Source of the DNA: Stenotrophomonas aracearum
Lineage (GTDB): Bacteria; Pseudomonadota; Gammaproteobacteria; Xanthomonadales; Xanthomonadaceae
Assembly (NCBI RefSeq): GCF_031834615.1
Contig: NZ_CP115543.1
Coordinates: 378,501 to 442,500, forward strand
DNA: 64,000 bases
Direction: 5' to 3'
A program made the translations under genes and the position numbers. Shown here in pieces: positions 16,377 to 24,985 of the stretch; positions within the stretch are counted from its first letter, which is position 1, and each line of letters starts with the position of its first letter. Under the pieces are notes generated by a model. That model was not told the origin of the DNA. It did no database searches and saw only the letters and a program-made list of their open reading frames with translations.

Positions 16377-17624
16377 TTACTGCGGTTGCTTTTCCACTAC
16401 GGCACTGCCGTCGCGCAGTTCCGGGGGTGGGTTGTTGACCACCTGCTCGCCGGCGCTGAGGCCGGCAGTGACCTGGCGGTCGTTGTTGAGGGCCACGCCT
16501 ACCGTGACCGGCACCTGCTGCACGCGCTTGTCGTCGCCGACCACGAATGCCACGGTCTTCTGGTCGCGCTCGACCAGCGCCGAGGCCGGTACGCGCACGC
16601 CCTTGGGGGCAGCCGCCTGGGCCGGCGCGGCCGCTTCCAGGAAGCTCACCCGCACGCCCATTTCCGGCACGATGCGCGGGTCCTTCACCTTCAATTCGAT
16701 GCGCACCTTGACCGTGGCCTTGCCGCGGTCGGCAGTGGGAATGATGGCGATCACCTCGGCCGGGATCTTCCATTCCGGGTAGGCGTTGAGGGTGGCTTCC
16801 ACCGGCATCTTCGGCTGCACGCGGCCGATGAAGGCCTCGCCGACTTCGACTTCGATCTCCAGCGAATCCATGTCCACGATGGTGCCGATACCGGTACGGG
16901 TGAACCCGCCACCGGCCGACAGCGGCGAGACGATCTCACCCGGCTGCGCGGCCTTGGCGGTGACCACGCCGGAGAACGGCGCGCGCACGGTGTTGTTGTC
17001 GACCCCGAGCTCGGCGATGGCCAGCGCGTCGCCGGCCACGCGGGTGTTGCGTTCGGCGGTCTTGAGCTGGGCCCGCAGGCTGTCGCGCTGGGCCATGGCG
17101 AGGTCGTACTGCGAACGCGAAACCAGCTGCTGGCCGACCAGCTTCTGCAGGCGCCCGGCTTCGGCATCGGCCTGCGCCACCTGCGCCTTCAACCCGGCCA
17201 GCTGGCTGCGCGCTGCTTCCAGCTGCGAGGCCGAGAGGCTGCGCTGGGCGTTGGCGTCGATCGGGTCCAGGGTGGCCATGACCTGGCCTTCTTCCACCCG
17301 CATGCCTTCTTCGATCATCACCTCGCGGACCTTGCCGGTGATCTTGGCCGAGACCGTGGCCATGCGCCGGGCGACCACGTAGCCGCTGGCGTCGAGCACC
17401 GAGCTGCTGGCGGTGCCCTGCTGGATCGCCACCACCGGGACGGTGCTGACCTCGATCGGCCGTTCGCGGCCGAACAGGAACCAGGCGATACCGCCCAGCA
17501 CCAGCAGCGCGACGATGGCCAGCACGATCCACAGACCACGGCGGGGCGTACCCGACGGCGGCGGCGCCGAGGCCTTGTTGCGGTCGATGCGGAGTTCCTT
17601 GAGCAGTTCAGCGGATGCGTTCAT
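16377..17624 (-). CDS. Periplasmic adaptor (HlyD/MacA-type membrane fusion protein), 415 aa
   Basis: ATG 17624 is chosen because MNASAELLKELRID precedes a single membrane anchor (GLWIVLAIVALLVLGGIAWFLF, written here only in part). Then come barrel-sandwich/lipoyl halves (VMIEEGMRVEEGQVMATLDP), an alpha-hairpin (about 140-200, SASQLEAARSQLAGLKAQVA) and beta-barrel plus membrane-proximal domains. This is the adaptor that bridges inner-membrane ABC permeases to an outer-membrane channel. No outer-membrane factor gene is adjacent. First gene of the operon, 183 bases from a divergent two-component system. Confidence 0.88.
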   Translation of the reverse strand: MNASAELLKELRIDRNKASAPPPSGTPRRGLWIVLAIVALLVLGGIAWFLFGRERPIEVSTVPVVAIQQGTASSSVLDASGYVVARRMATVSAKITGKVREVMIEEGMRVEEGQVMATLDPIDANAQRSLSASQLEAARSQLAGLKAQVAQADAEAGRLQKLVGQQLVSRSQYDLAMAQRDSLRAQLKTAERNTRVAGDALAIAELGVDNNTVRAPFSGVVTAKAAQPGEIVSPLSAGGGFTRTGIGTIVDMDSLEIEVEVGEAFIGRVQPKMPVEATLNAYPEWKIPAEVIAIIPTADRGKATVKVRIELKVKDPRIVPEMGVRVSFLEAAAPAQAAAPKGVRVPASALVERDQKTVAFVVGDDKRVQQVPVTVGVALNNDRQVTAGLSAGEQVVNNPPPELRDGSAVVEKQPQ

Positions 17625-17807
17625 CGTGAGTCTGGACGTGGAATCGGGCCGAGTGTGACCGCAACCACCGTCACGGGCAATCCGGCGGGGTGCCGGGTGG
17701 GGCACAGAATGCCCGCCGGGCGGGGGTGCGGGCAGTGACAGCTGTCACCTGCTTGGGGTGATCGGGGCCACTGGCCGGGCCGATGGCGACGCGCGAAGCT
17801 GGATGCC

Positions 17808-19019
17808 ATGATCGTTCCCGATCCCTTTGCCCAGGACGTTCCCGTGCTGTCCAGCTGGCTCTCCTCGCGTTTGCGCCCCGCACCCGACTCGGCCGTGGCC
17901 GACAACCTGCGCAGCGGCAAACCGGCCTGGTCCGACGCGGTGCACCTGCTGTGGACCGGCTGGGTGTTCCTGACCCCGATCTTCGGCGGCGGCTTTACCG
18001 CCACCTGGGTGTGGCTGACCGTGCTGACCTACCCGGTGTTCCTGGCGCTGTACGGCCGCCAGCTGCTGGCCCCGCGCCGGTACGCGCCGCGTTTTGCGCT
18101 GGCGATGGTGGCCATGGGCCTGGCGCTGCTGCCGTGGTACCCGTCGGGCATCAGCTACTTCATCTTCGGCTGCGTCACCCTGCGCGTGTGCCGCACCGGC
18201 AGCGCCCGGCGCTACCTGGCCCAGCTGGTGGCGCTCAATGCGCTGTTCGTGGGCATCGCGCTGTGGGTGGGCTACCAGTGGCAGCTGGTGGTGTGGATTC
18301 CGGCGATGGCGATGATCATCGGCATCATCGTCAACGTGGAAAGCACCAACAAGGACCGCGAGGCGGCGCTGCAGCTGTCGCAGGACGAGGTGCGCCGGCT
18401 GGCCGCCACCGCCGAGCGCGAACGCATCGGACGCGACCTGCACGACCTGCTGGGGCACACCCTGTCGCTGATCACCTTGAAGCTGGAGCTGTCGCGCAAG
18501 CTGTTCGACCGCGACCCGGAGCGCGCCCGCGCCGAAGTGACCGAGGCCGAGGCCATCGCCCGCCAGGCCTTGGCCGAGGTGCGCAGCGCGGTCACCGGCA
18601 TCCGCGCCAGCGACCTGGCCGCCGAGCTGGCGGCGGCGCGGCTGCTGCTGGAGTGCCAGCACGTACACCTGGACTACCCGCCGCCGCCGCCGATGCCGGT
18701 GGAGATCGAGCGCGGGCTGGCGCTGGTGCTGCGCGAAGCGGCCACCAACATCGTGCGCCACGCGCAGGCGCACCAGGCCTGGGTGGCGTTCGAGCAGGAC
18801 GGGCGCATGCTGTCCATGCAGATTCGCGATGACGGGCAGGGCGGCGTGCAGGTCGATGGCAATGGCCTGACCGGCATGCGCGAGCGGGTGGCGGCGTTGC
18901 GCGGCACCCTGCTGGTGACCTCGGTGCGCGGGCAGGGCACTACCGTGGCGGTGCAGGTACCGCTCCCGGCGGCGACGCGGTCGGTGCCGGCGGCGGCGCC
19001 AGTGGCGGTGATTCCATGA
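17808..19019 (+). CDS. DesK-like sensor histidine kinase, 403 aa
   Basis: An N-terminal domain with about five to six membrane helices (48-175) is followed by a HisKA_3 dimerisation domain with the phosphorylation site H212 in ERERIGRDLHDLLGHTLS. A HATPase domain comes next, with REAATNIVRHAQA as N-box and DDGQGG. NarL-class kinases of this DesK type sense the state of the membrane or envelope, and the ligand here is unknown. Its ATGA overlap with the response regulator couples their translation. Divergent orientation to the ABC efflux operon suggests it controls that operon. Confidence 0.9.
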   Translation: MIVPDPFAQDVPVLSSWLSSRLRPAPDSAVADNLRSGKPAWSDAVHLLWTGWVFLTPIFGGGFTATWVWLTVLTYPVFLALYGRQLLAPRRYAPRFALAMVAMGLALLPWYPSGISYFIFGCVTLRVCRTGSARRYLAQLVALNALFVGIALWVGYQWQLVVWIPAMAMIIGIIVNVESTNKDREAALQLSQDEVRRLAATAERERIGRDLHDLLGHTLSLITLKLELSRKLFDRDPERARAEVTEAEAIARQALAEVRSAVTGIRASDLAAELAAARLLLECQHVHLDYPPPPPMPVEIERGLALVLREAATNIVRHAQAHQAWVAFEQDGRMLSMQIRDDGQGGVQVDGNGLTGMRERVAALRGTLLVTSVRGQGTTVAVQVPLPAATRSVPAAAPVAVIP

Positions 19020-19618
19020 TCCGCATCGTCCTCGCAGAAGACCAGGCCATGGTGCGCGGCGCGCTTTCCGCACTGCTCGGGTTGGAGCCGGACATCGAAG
19101 TGCTGGGCGCTGCCGCCGACGGTGAGGCGGCGTGGCGCATGGTCCAGCAGTTGAAGCCGGACATCCTGGTGACTGACATCGAGATGCCGGGATTGTCAGG
19201 GCTGGAGCTGGCGCAGCGCATCTCGCGGCACGAACTGCCAATCAAGGTGGTGATCGTGACCACCTTCGCGCGCTCGGGGTTCCTGCGCCGAGCGCTGGAT
19301 GCCGGCGTGTGCGGCTATCTGCTGAAGGACGCGCCGGCCGAGAAGCTGGCCGACGCATTGCGCCAGGTGCAGCACGGCGGCCGCGCCATCGACCCGCAAC
19401 TGGCGCTGGACGCGTGGTCGCAGGCCGACCCGCTGAACGACCGCGAACGCCAGGTGCTACGCCTGTCCGGCGACGGCCGCTCGGCCAGCGAGATCGCCAC
19501 CCAGCTGGGCCTGTCGCACGGCACCGTGCGCAATTATCTGTCCGAGTGCATCGGCAAGCTGGGGGTGGCCAATCGGATCGAGGCGTATCGGTTGGCAAGG
19601 CAGAAGGGTTGGTTGTAG
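19016..19618 (+). CDS. DesR-like response regulator, 200 aa
   Basis: Receiver domain with phospho-acceptor D54 (LVTDIEMPG) and K at the conserved position in YLLKDAPAEKL. The C-terminal LuxR/NarL helix-turn-helix is RERQVLRLSGDGRSASEIA followed by LGLSHGTVRNYLSE. The length is typical for the family. It should bind DNA after phosphorylation by the upstream kinase. The obvious candidate target is the 183-base region between the kinase gene and the divergent ABC efflux operon. Confidence 0.93.
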   Translation: MIRIVLAEDQAMVRGALSALLGLEPDIEVLGAAADGEAAWRMVQQLKPDILVTDIEMPGLSGLELAQRISRHELPIKVVIVTTFARSGFLRRALDAGVCGYLLKDAPAEKLADALRQVQHGGRAIDPQLALDAWSQADPLNDRERQVLRLSGDGRSASEIATQLGLSHGTVRNYLSECIGKLGVANRIEAYRLARQKGWL

Positions 19619-19646
19619 GCGGGTTCCCACCTCGGAACGGACGGCG

Positions 19647-19742
19647 GACACGCATGGCGTGTCACTACGCCTTCGACGCGGACCGATCGCGCCCGACGTC
19701 ATCGAACGTCGTCCGACCGCGTAGCGACACGCCATGCGTGTC
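19647..19742. repeat. Inverted pair of SMAG/REP-type palindromes
   Basis: One copy in reverse (GACACGC-ATG-GCGTGTC 19647-19663, then CTAC 19665-19668) and one forward (GTAG 19721-19724, then GACACGC-CAT-GCGTGTC 19726-19742). The two copies face each other with their GTAG ends inward, about 50 bases apart. Such head-facing dimers are the usual arrangement of these elements and could fold into one long hairpin. Confidence 0.85.
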
Positions 19743-19784
19743 CCACGCACCGCCGGCAGAATCCAATAAATCACCCCGCCGCAA

Positions 19785-20341
19785 TCACCCCCGCGGCGAT
19801 CCCCGACCCTCCGGCCCCTTCGCCATCGCCTGGAACACGCCATCGCGGCGCACCCACAGGTGGAACAACGCGGCACTCAGATGCAGCACCACCGTGGCGA
19901 ACAACACATACGCCAGCACGCTGTGCGCCCCACGCAGCGCCGCATACATCGCCACGTCATGCGGCAGGATCGGCGGCAGCAGCACGCCCTTCCACATCTG
20001 GATCGGGTAGCCACCGGCCGACAACATCGCCCAGCCCACCAGCGGCATCGCCAGCATCAGCCCGTACAGCATCCAGTGCGAAGCATGCGCGGCAAATTTC
20101 TGCCACGCCGGCAGATCCGCCGGCAGCGGCGGTGGACGATGACGAATCCGGTTCACCAGCCGCACCACGGCCAGCAGCAGGATCGCGATGCCCAACGGCC
20201 GGTGCAGGTCCACCAGCATCGGCCGCCAGTGCAGCGAGGCGACCATGGTCACGCCCACGAACAGCATGGTTAGGATCAGCACCGCCATCAGCCAGTGCAG
20301 CACCGCGCAGTCAGATTAAAGTGCCCGTTATCCGCATTCAT
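19785..20341 (-). pseudogene. Cytochrome b561, frameshifted near the N-terminus
   Basis: From codon VLHW onward (20303 downwards) the sequence is a good diheme cytochrome b561. It has four helices and histidines in VLHW, DLHRP, HASHW and RGAHSV as heme ligand candidates. The proper start is ATG 20341, which overlaps the TGA of the upstream catalase gene (ATGA) and gives MNADNGHFNLTAR. After this the frame runs CCTG-stop, because one base is missing between CGCG and GTGCTGCAC. In the frame of the main body a TAA lies five codons before VLHW, so no ordinary start exists there except GTG 20303. That start would remove about 13 residues of the first helix approach. Called a pseudogene, but a sequencing error is equally possible. 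Confidence 0.7.
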
Positions 20342-21444
20342 CGACGTGCCCCCCCGGCCGGTGCCGCACCGCTCGCCGTCTCGCGCTCGCGGCGGTTGAA
20401 CGATTCCGAGTACACCGCAGACCGCGCGGCCAGGATCGGATCATCGGTGCCGGCGATCCCGCTCGGCAGGATCAGCGGATCGAAGTTCACGTTGTTGCAG
20501 GCGCCGTTGGCCTGCGGCTGCATTGCGGTCAGGCTGAGCGTGCCGGCCTTGACCCGGCGGCGGGTGTCCGGCCACGGGATGGAGGGGTCATTGATCGCAT
20601 CGCCCGGCTCGGCCAGCGTGATCCACATGTCCCAACGCACCGGTCCCTGTGCCAGCCGCTGCGCGAATTCATCGGCCAGGTAATCCACGCTCGCCTGCGC
20701 GCGCTGCTCGGGACTCATCGCCTCGAACGCTGCCTGCGGCAGCATGCTCCAGCGCACCGCCTGCTCCGTGCCGTCAGCCGCAATGAAGCGGAAACTGTTC
20801 ACCCCGTTGTAGTCGGTGTTGGCCCAGCTGGTGGACCACGGCGCGGACTTCGCCCAGGCGCCGAACGCACGTGCCGACGGGTACTTCGCGGCGATGGCCG
20901 CCTGCTTGGCCGGGTCCGGCTTGCCGGTGGCAGGGTCGGGAATGCCCGCGCGGGTTTGCTCCAGGAAGGCCTCGGTAGTGGGCACCGCGAAGAACGGGAA
21001 GCTGTTCATGGCGGTGCGCCATTCCTGGCCGTCGTCGGTGACCAGCTGCAACGCCATGCTGCGCACCCGCGCGCTGGCATCGGCGCCATGCGGGTCGCCG
21101 CCGCCAATCGAGAGGCGGCCCAGCACCGGCACCTGCTGCTGGCGGAACACCCGCGCCGAGCTGAGCGCGGCACCGTCCGGTGTGCCCTGGAAGCTGCCGC
21201 TCACGCACACACCCTTGCTGTGTGCGCGGCGGAATCCCGCGTGCTTGGCGCCGGTGGCTTCAATGGTGTCGGTAAAGGTCTGCGCGGTCACCCGGTCGCG
21301 CCCGATCCAGCCGGCCAGCCAGGCAAAGGCCAGCACCACCGCCCCGGCAATCAGCGCGATCAGGCCGATCCACAACAACGGCGAATGCGGCGGGCGCGGC
21401 GAATCCGGCTCGCGACCAGCGCGGGTATATCGAAAGAGCGACAT
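20338..21444 (-). CDS. Membrane-anchored catalase-family peroxidase, 368 aa
   Basis: Belongs to the small catalase-related peroxidase group (SrpA-like). ATG 21444 starts MSLFRYTRAG, followed by one membrane helix (LLWIGLIALIAGAVVLAFAW) that places the enzyme on the periplasmic face. The heme pocket is recognisable as RRAHSKGVCVSGSF (distal histidine), NSFPFFAV, and RSAVYSESFNRR near the end, with the tyrosine that ligates heme. Family enzymes are about 350 residues, far shorter than full catalases. The next gene, overlapping by ATGA, is a cytochrome b561. Such pairs suggest electrons pass from quinol through the cytochrome to the peroxidase. Here that partner is frameshifted. Confidence 0.85.
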   Translation of the reverse strand: MSLFRYTRAGREPDSPRPPHSPLLWIGLIALIAGAVVLAFAWLAGWIGRDRVTAQTFTDTIEATGAKHAGFRRAHSKGVCVSGSFQGTPDGAALSSARVFRQQQVPVLGRLSIGGGDPHGADASARVRSMALQLVTDDGQEWRTAMNSFPFFAVPTTEAFLEQTRAGIPDPATGKPDPAKQAAIAAKYPSARAFGAWAKSAPWSTSWANTDYNGVNSFRFIAADGTEQAVRWSMLPQAAFEAMSPEQRAQASVDYLADEFAQRLAQGPVRWDMWITLAEPGDAINDPSIPWPDTRRRVKAGTLSLTAMQPQANGACNNVNFDPLILPSGIAGTDDPILAARSAVYSESFNRRERETASGAAPAGGARR

Positions 21445-21529
21445 GAGCCTGCCTTCAAGGTGGGTCACGCGCATGGTGGCAGAACCCCCGCCACACCGAT
21501 ATTCACATTTTCGACAACCTTTAACGGCA

Positions 21530-21551
21530 GATCCCCGCCGAGGCGGGGATC
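21530..21551. terminator. Hairpin with T run downstream of the M17 gene
   Basis: GATCCCCGC (21530-21538), loop CGAG, GCGGGGATC (21543-21551), then CGGTTTTT on the + strand. No gene on that strand ends nearby. The hairpin lies 30 bases beyond the stop of the minus-strand aminopeptidase, so it may instead stabilise that transcript or be a repeat element. Confidence 0.4.
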
Positions 21552-21580
21552 CGGTTTTTCAGGCATGCCAGGACCAGCGC

Positions 21581-22948
21581 TTACAGATACCGGCCCTTCA
21601 ACATCGCCCACGCCGAGCGCAGCGCCAGCGCCTCGCCACCGGCCGGGCGACCCGGGCGTTCGCCATCGTTCCAGGCGTACACATCCAGGTGCGCCCACAC
21701 CTGGCCTTCGGCAATGAAGCGCTCCAGGTACAGCGCCGCAGTGACCGAACCGGCCATGCGCGAACCGGCGTTGGCCAGGTCGGCAATGCCGCTGTGCAGG
21801 TAACGCAGGTACGGGCGCCACAGCGGCATGCGCCACACCGGGTCACGCGTGGTGTCACCGGCCTGCAGCCACTGCTGGGCCAGCGTGTCGTTGTTGCTGA
21901 ACAGCGCCGGCAGGTCCGGGCCCAGTGCAATACGCGCCGCGCCGGTGAGCGTGGCGAAGTCCAGCACGATCTCCGGCTTCTGCTCGCTGGCGTAGGTCAG
22001 CGCGTCGCACAGCACCAGCCGACCTTCGGCGTCGGTGTTGTCGATCTCGATGCTCAGCCCCTTGCGGGTGGCAATCACTTCGCCCGGACGGAACGCATCC
22101 GGCCCGATCGCGTTTTCCACGGCGGCAATCAGCAGGGTCAGCTGCACCGGCAGGTCCTGCGCCATGATCAGCCCGGCCAGGGCCAGCGCGTGCGCGGCGC
22201 CACCCATGTCCTTCTTCATGTTGCGCATGCCGTCGGCCGGCTTGATGTCCAGGCCGCCGGTGTCGAAGCACACGCCCTTGCCGACCAGTGCCACGTGCGG
22301 GCGACCGGCCTGGCCCCAGCGCAGCGCGATCAAACGCGGCGCGCGGTGCGAGGCGCGGCCCACCGCGTGGATGGCCGGGAAATTCTGCTCCAGCAGCGCG
22401 TCGCCGGTGATCACCTCCACCTGCCCGCCATGCGCGGCGGCCAGTTCGCGGGCGGCATCTTCCAGCTGCTGCGGGCCCATGTCTTCGGTGGGCGTGTTCA
22501 CCCAGTCGCGCACGCGCAGGCTGGCGGTGATCACATCGCGCACTTCGGCGGCGGGGCTGGCCACCAGCTGCGCCGGGGCGCGGTTGGGCTTGCGGTAGCG
22601 TGCGAAGCGGTAGCTGCCCAGGCCCCAGCCCAGGTGCAGCAGGGTTTCAATCGGCGCCGGCAGTGCGTCGGCCAGCTGCCACACCGTGCCTTCGGGCAGG
22701 GCGAACGGGGCATGCGCGTAGGCGTAGGCATCGCCGCTGTCGCCCACGCCGACGATCGCGCCGGCCAAGCCGTGCTCGCCCGGCAGCAGTACGACGCTGC
22801 AGCCGCTGCCGTTGAAATGCTGCGCATCCAGCCAGGCAACCAGCGCCGGTGCCTGTTGCGCGCGCCATGCCGCGAACTGTTCGCGATCCATCACGTGCAG
22901 CGGCAGGGCGTTGGCCGAATCGGTGGTGAAACCGGTGATCTGGGTCAT
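21581..22948 (-). CDS. M17 leucyl aminopeptidase family protein, 455 aa
   Basis: Cytoplasmic binuclear zinc/manganese aminopeptidase. The catalytic domain shows VGKGVCFDTGGLDIKPADGM (metal and catalytic lysine segment, roughly residues 222-241) and the family signature NTDAEGRLVL with its catalytic arginine. The N-terminal domain is shorter and more diverged than in PepA (about 500 residues), as in the PepB-like short group, so DNA-binding roles of PepA should not be assumed. It overlaps the preceding HAD gene by 4 bases (ATGA). Confidence 0.9.
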   Translation of the reverse strand: MTQITGFTTDSANALPLHVMDREQFAAWRAQQAPALVAWLDAQHFNGSGCSVVLLPGEHGLAGAIVGVGDSGDAYAYAHAPFALPEGTVWQLADALPAPIETLLHLGWGLGSYRFARYRKPNRAPAQLVASPAAEVRDVITASLRVRDWVNTPTEDMGPQQLEDAARELAAAHGGQVEVITGDALLEQNFPAIHAVGRASHRAPRLIALRWGQAGRPHVALVGKGVCFDTGGLDIKPADGMRNMKKDMGGAAHALALAGLIMAQDLPVQLTLLIAAVENAIGPDAFRPGEVIATRKGLSIEIDNTDAEGRLVLCDALTYASEQKPEIVLDFATLTGAARIALGPDLPALFSNNDTLAQQWLQAGDTTRDPVWRMPLWRPYLRYLHSGIADLANAGSRMAGSVTAALYLERFIAEGQVWAHLDVYAWNDGERPGRPAGGEALALRSAWAMLKGRYL

Positions 22949-23682
22949 GCGGGGTCGTGCTCCGTTCGTGGCCGGGCGTCCTGCGCCGATGCATTCGCAT
23001 CGAGCCAGTCGGCCAGCCCGGTCAGGGTGTCGAACTGCAGGTCGGGCTGCAGCGAAGGATGGTGCCAGGTGTGTTCAACGCGATTGATCCAGCAGCCGCG
23101 CAGGCCGGCCTGCATGGCGCCAACCACGTCCATTTCGACGTGGTCGCCCACGTGCAGCACGTGCGCCGGGGCCACGCCCAGGCGTTCGCAGGCGGCGTGG
23201 AAGATGCTGGCGGCCGGCTTGGCCGCGCCGTGTTCGCGCGAGCCCAGCTGGAAGGCGAAGTGGTGGTCCAGCCCGATCCGGGCCAGGTCGGCGTTGCCGT
23301 TGCTCAGCGCGGCCACCGGCACGCGGGCGGCGATGCGGGTCAGCGCCTCGATCGCGTCCGGATAGCACTCCACCTGGTTGCGCGCGGCGTAGAACGCCTC
23401 ATAGGCCGGTTCCAGCAGGGCCAGGTCGGCCCCGCTGTTTTCCAGCGCTTCCTGCAGGGTCAACCGGCGCAGCGCGCTGAGGTCGTAGTGCAGGTGCGGG
23501 TTGTCGCGGAAGGAGCGCTCGCGCAGTTCACGCATTGCCACCACAGGGTACATCGCGGCGGTGGCGGGGCTGTGCTGGAGCATCCACTCGTACAACACCT
23601 GGTCAATGCGGGCGCCAATGGGGGCGAACGGCCACAGGGTGTCGTCGAGGTCGAGGGTGATGGCTAGGACTGGGAAATTCAC
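22945..23682 (-). CDS. HAD-family hydrolase, 245 aa
   Basis: Haloacid dehalogenase superfamily phosphatase. Motif I DLDDTLW has D11 as nucleophile and D13 as acid/base, motif II is LSNGN, motif III lysine is in AAKPAAS and motif IV is VGDHVEMDVVGA. The inserted alpha-helical cap lies between motifs I and II, so it is a class C1 member. YigB-type phosphatases (FMN and sugar phosphates) are the nearest in layout, but the substrate is not readable from sequence. First gene of a two-gene unit with the aminopeptidase. Confidence 0.9.
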   Translation of the reverse strand: MNFPVLAITLDLDDTLWPFAPIGARIDQVLYEWMLQHSPATAAMYPVVAMRELRERSFRDNPHLHYDLSALRRLTLQEALENSGADLALLEPAYEAFYAARNQVECYPDAIEALTRIAARVPVAALSNGNADLARIGLDHHFAFQLGSREHGAAKPAASIFHAACERLGVAPAHVLHVGDHVEMDVVGAMQAGLRGCWINRVEHTWHHPSLQPDLQFDTLTGLADWLDANASAQDARPRTEHDPA

Positions 23683-23707
23683 CCGGCCATTCTACGCCTG
23701 TGGGGGC

Positions 23708-23730
23708 AGCCACGCAGGGCGTGGCTCTAC
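23708..23730 (-). repeat. SMAG/REP-type palindrome, reverse
   Basis: AGCCACGC (23708-23715), loop AGG, GCGTGGCT (23719-23726) then CTAC. It lies 25 bases upstream of the HAD gene start. Same sequence variant as at 9710. Confidence 0.85.
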
Positions 23731-23762
23731 CGGGGCGACTTCTCCCGACGCCGGGTTCCGCC

Positions 23763-24875
23763 TTACTCCAGCAGCTTGGCCCAGCCCTGGGTACCTTCCA
23801 GCCGTGCCAGCACCAGCTTGATGCAGACCAGCAGCGGGACCGACAGCAGCAGGCCGATCATGCCCCACAGCCAGCCGAACACCATCAGCGCCAGGATCAG
23901 GATCAGCGGCGAGATCGCCATCTGCCGGCCCAGCACGATCGGGGTCACCACCTGGCCTTCAATGGTGTGCAGGGCCAGGTAGCAGGCCGCCGGCAGCATT
24001 GCCTGGAACGGGTCGCTGAACTCCACGAAGCCCATCAGCAGCATCAGGGTCACCCCGATCAACGGCCCCACGTACGGCGCGAAGTTCAGCAGCGCGGCCA
24101 CCGTGCCCCACAACAGGGCCTCCTGCAGGCCGATCCCGAGCAGCAGCAGTATTCCGGAGAAAATCAGCCCGACCAGCGCGTTGATCACGGTGATGGTCAG
24201 CACATAGCGCGACACCTCGCGCTCGATCGAACGCAGGATGTCGGCGGTAAACCGCTGCTGCTGGCGGCTGGGGAACAGCGCGATGGCGTGTTTCTGCAGG
24301 TTCTGCCCGTAGATCATGAAGAACAGGGTCAGCAGCACCACCGCCAGGATCGAAGCAGCCAGCCGCGGCGCCCGGGTCAACACCTTGTAGGGGTCGTCCA
24401 GCTGGGTGCGTACCACCTGCACCCGGCGGGCGCTTTCGCCGCCGGCCACGCGCGCGAAGTTCTCCGCTGCCTGGTTGGCCTGCTGCACCGGCTTGGTCAG
24501 GTTCTGCACCTGGCGCGCCACCTTGCGCAGCTGCTGCGGCGCTTCCTGCGCCCAGTCCATGGCCGGGCCGACCAGCTGCACGCCCAGCGCGGCCGCGCCG
24601 CTCAGCCCGACCCCGATCACCAGCACCGCGGCCAGGAAGCGCGGAATCCACAGGCGGCCCAGGAAGCGCAGGATCGGGTTGCCGACCAGCGCGAAAAACA
24701 TCGCCAGCAGGATCGGCAGGACGATGTCCTGCGCGGCCCACAAGGTGAAACAGACAGCGAGGAAGGCCAGTACCACCAGCGACATCGGGCCACGGGGGCG
24801 CGGTGCGTGCGGCGGGGGCGGCGGTGCGACGACGTCGACGTCGAGGTCGGCAGGGGAGGTCACAGGAACGCTCAT
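23763..24875 (-). CDS. AI-2E family transporter, 370 aa
   Basis: A Pro-rich N-terminal tail (residues 1-30) is followed by eight predicted helices. It has the family features GNPILRFLGR, a long periplasmic helical section (about 110-180), LLWGTVAALLNFAPYVGP and GRQMAISPLILILAL. The family includes exporters of AI-2 and Na+/H+ antiporters and has many members of unknown cargo, so the name should not be read as proven AI-2 transport. Monocistronic by spacing. Confidence 0.88.
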   Translation of the reverse strand: MSVPVTSPADLDVDVVAPPPPPHAPRPRGPMSLVVLAFLAVCFTLWAAQDIVLPILLAMFFALVGNPILRFLGRLWIPRFLAAVLVIGVGLSGAAALGVQLVGPAMDWAQEAPQQLRKVARQVQNLTKPVQQANQAAENFARVAGGESARRVQVVRTQLDDPYKVLTRAPRLAASILAVVLLTLFFMIYGQNLQKHAIALFPSRQQQRFTADILRSIEREVSRYVLTITVINALVGLIFSGILLLLGIGLQEALLWGTVAALLNFAPYVGPLIGVTLMLLMGFVEFSDPFQAMLPAACYLALHTIEGQVVTPIVLGRQMAISPLILILALMVFGWLWGMIGLLLSVPLLVCIKLVLARLEGTQGWAKLLE

Positions 24876-24952
24876 GCAGGTCGCACGCTGGGTAGGTCAC
24901 GCATTATTGGGCACGCCGGTGGGTATGGCGTGTGTAAAACGATGGGTGTGCA

Positions 24953-24977
24953 ATCGCCCTGCCGCTGGCAGGGCGAT
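24953..24977. other. Perfect 11-bp hairpin at the end of the YqjD/YqjE group
   Basis: ATCGCCCTGCC (24953-24963), loop GCT and GGCAGGGCGAT (24967-24977). It lies 9 bases past the stop of the minus-strand gene ending at 24986, without a T tract. Probably a transcript-end stabiliser or weak terminator. Confidence 0.5.
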
Positions 24978-24985
24978 GACAACGA

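Noticed and set aside
24900..24950. Imperfect CACGCC...GGCGTG pairing as another GTAG element
   Set aside because: No GTAG head and a loop of nine or more bases, unlike the other elements.
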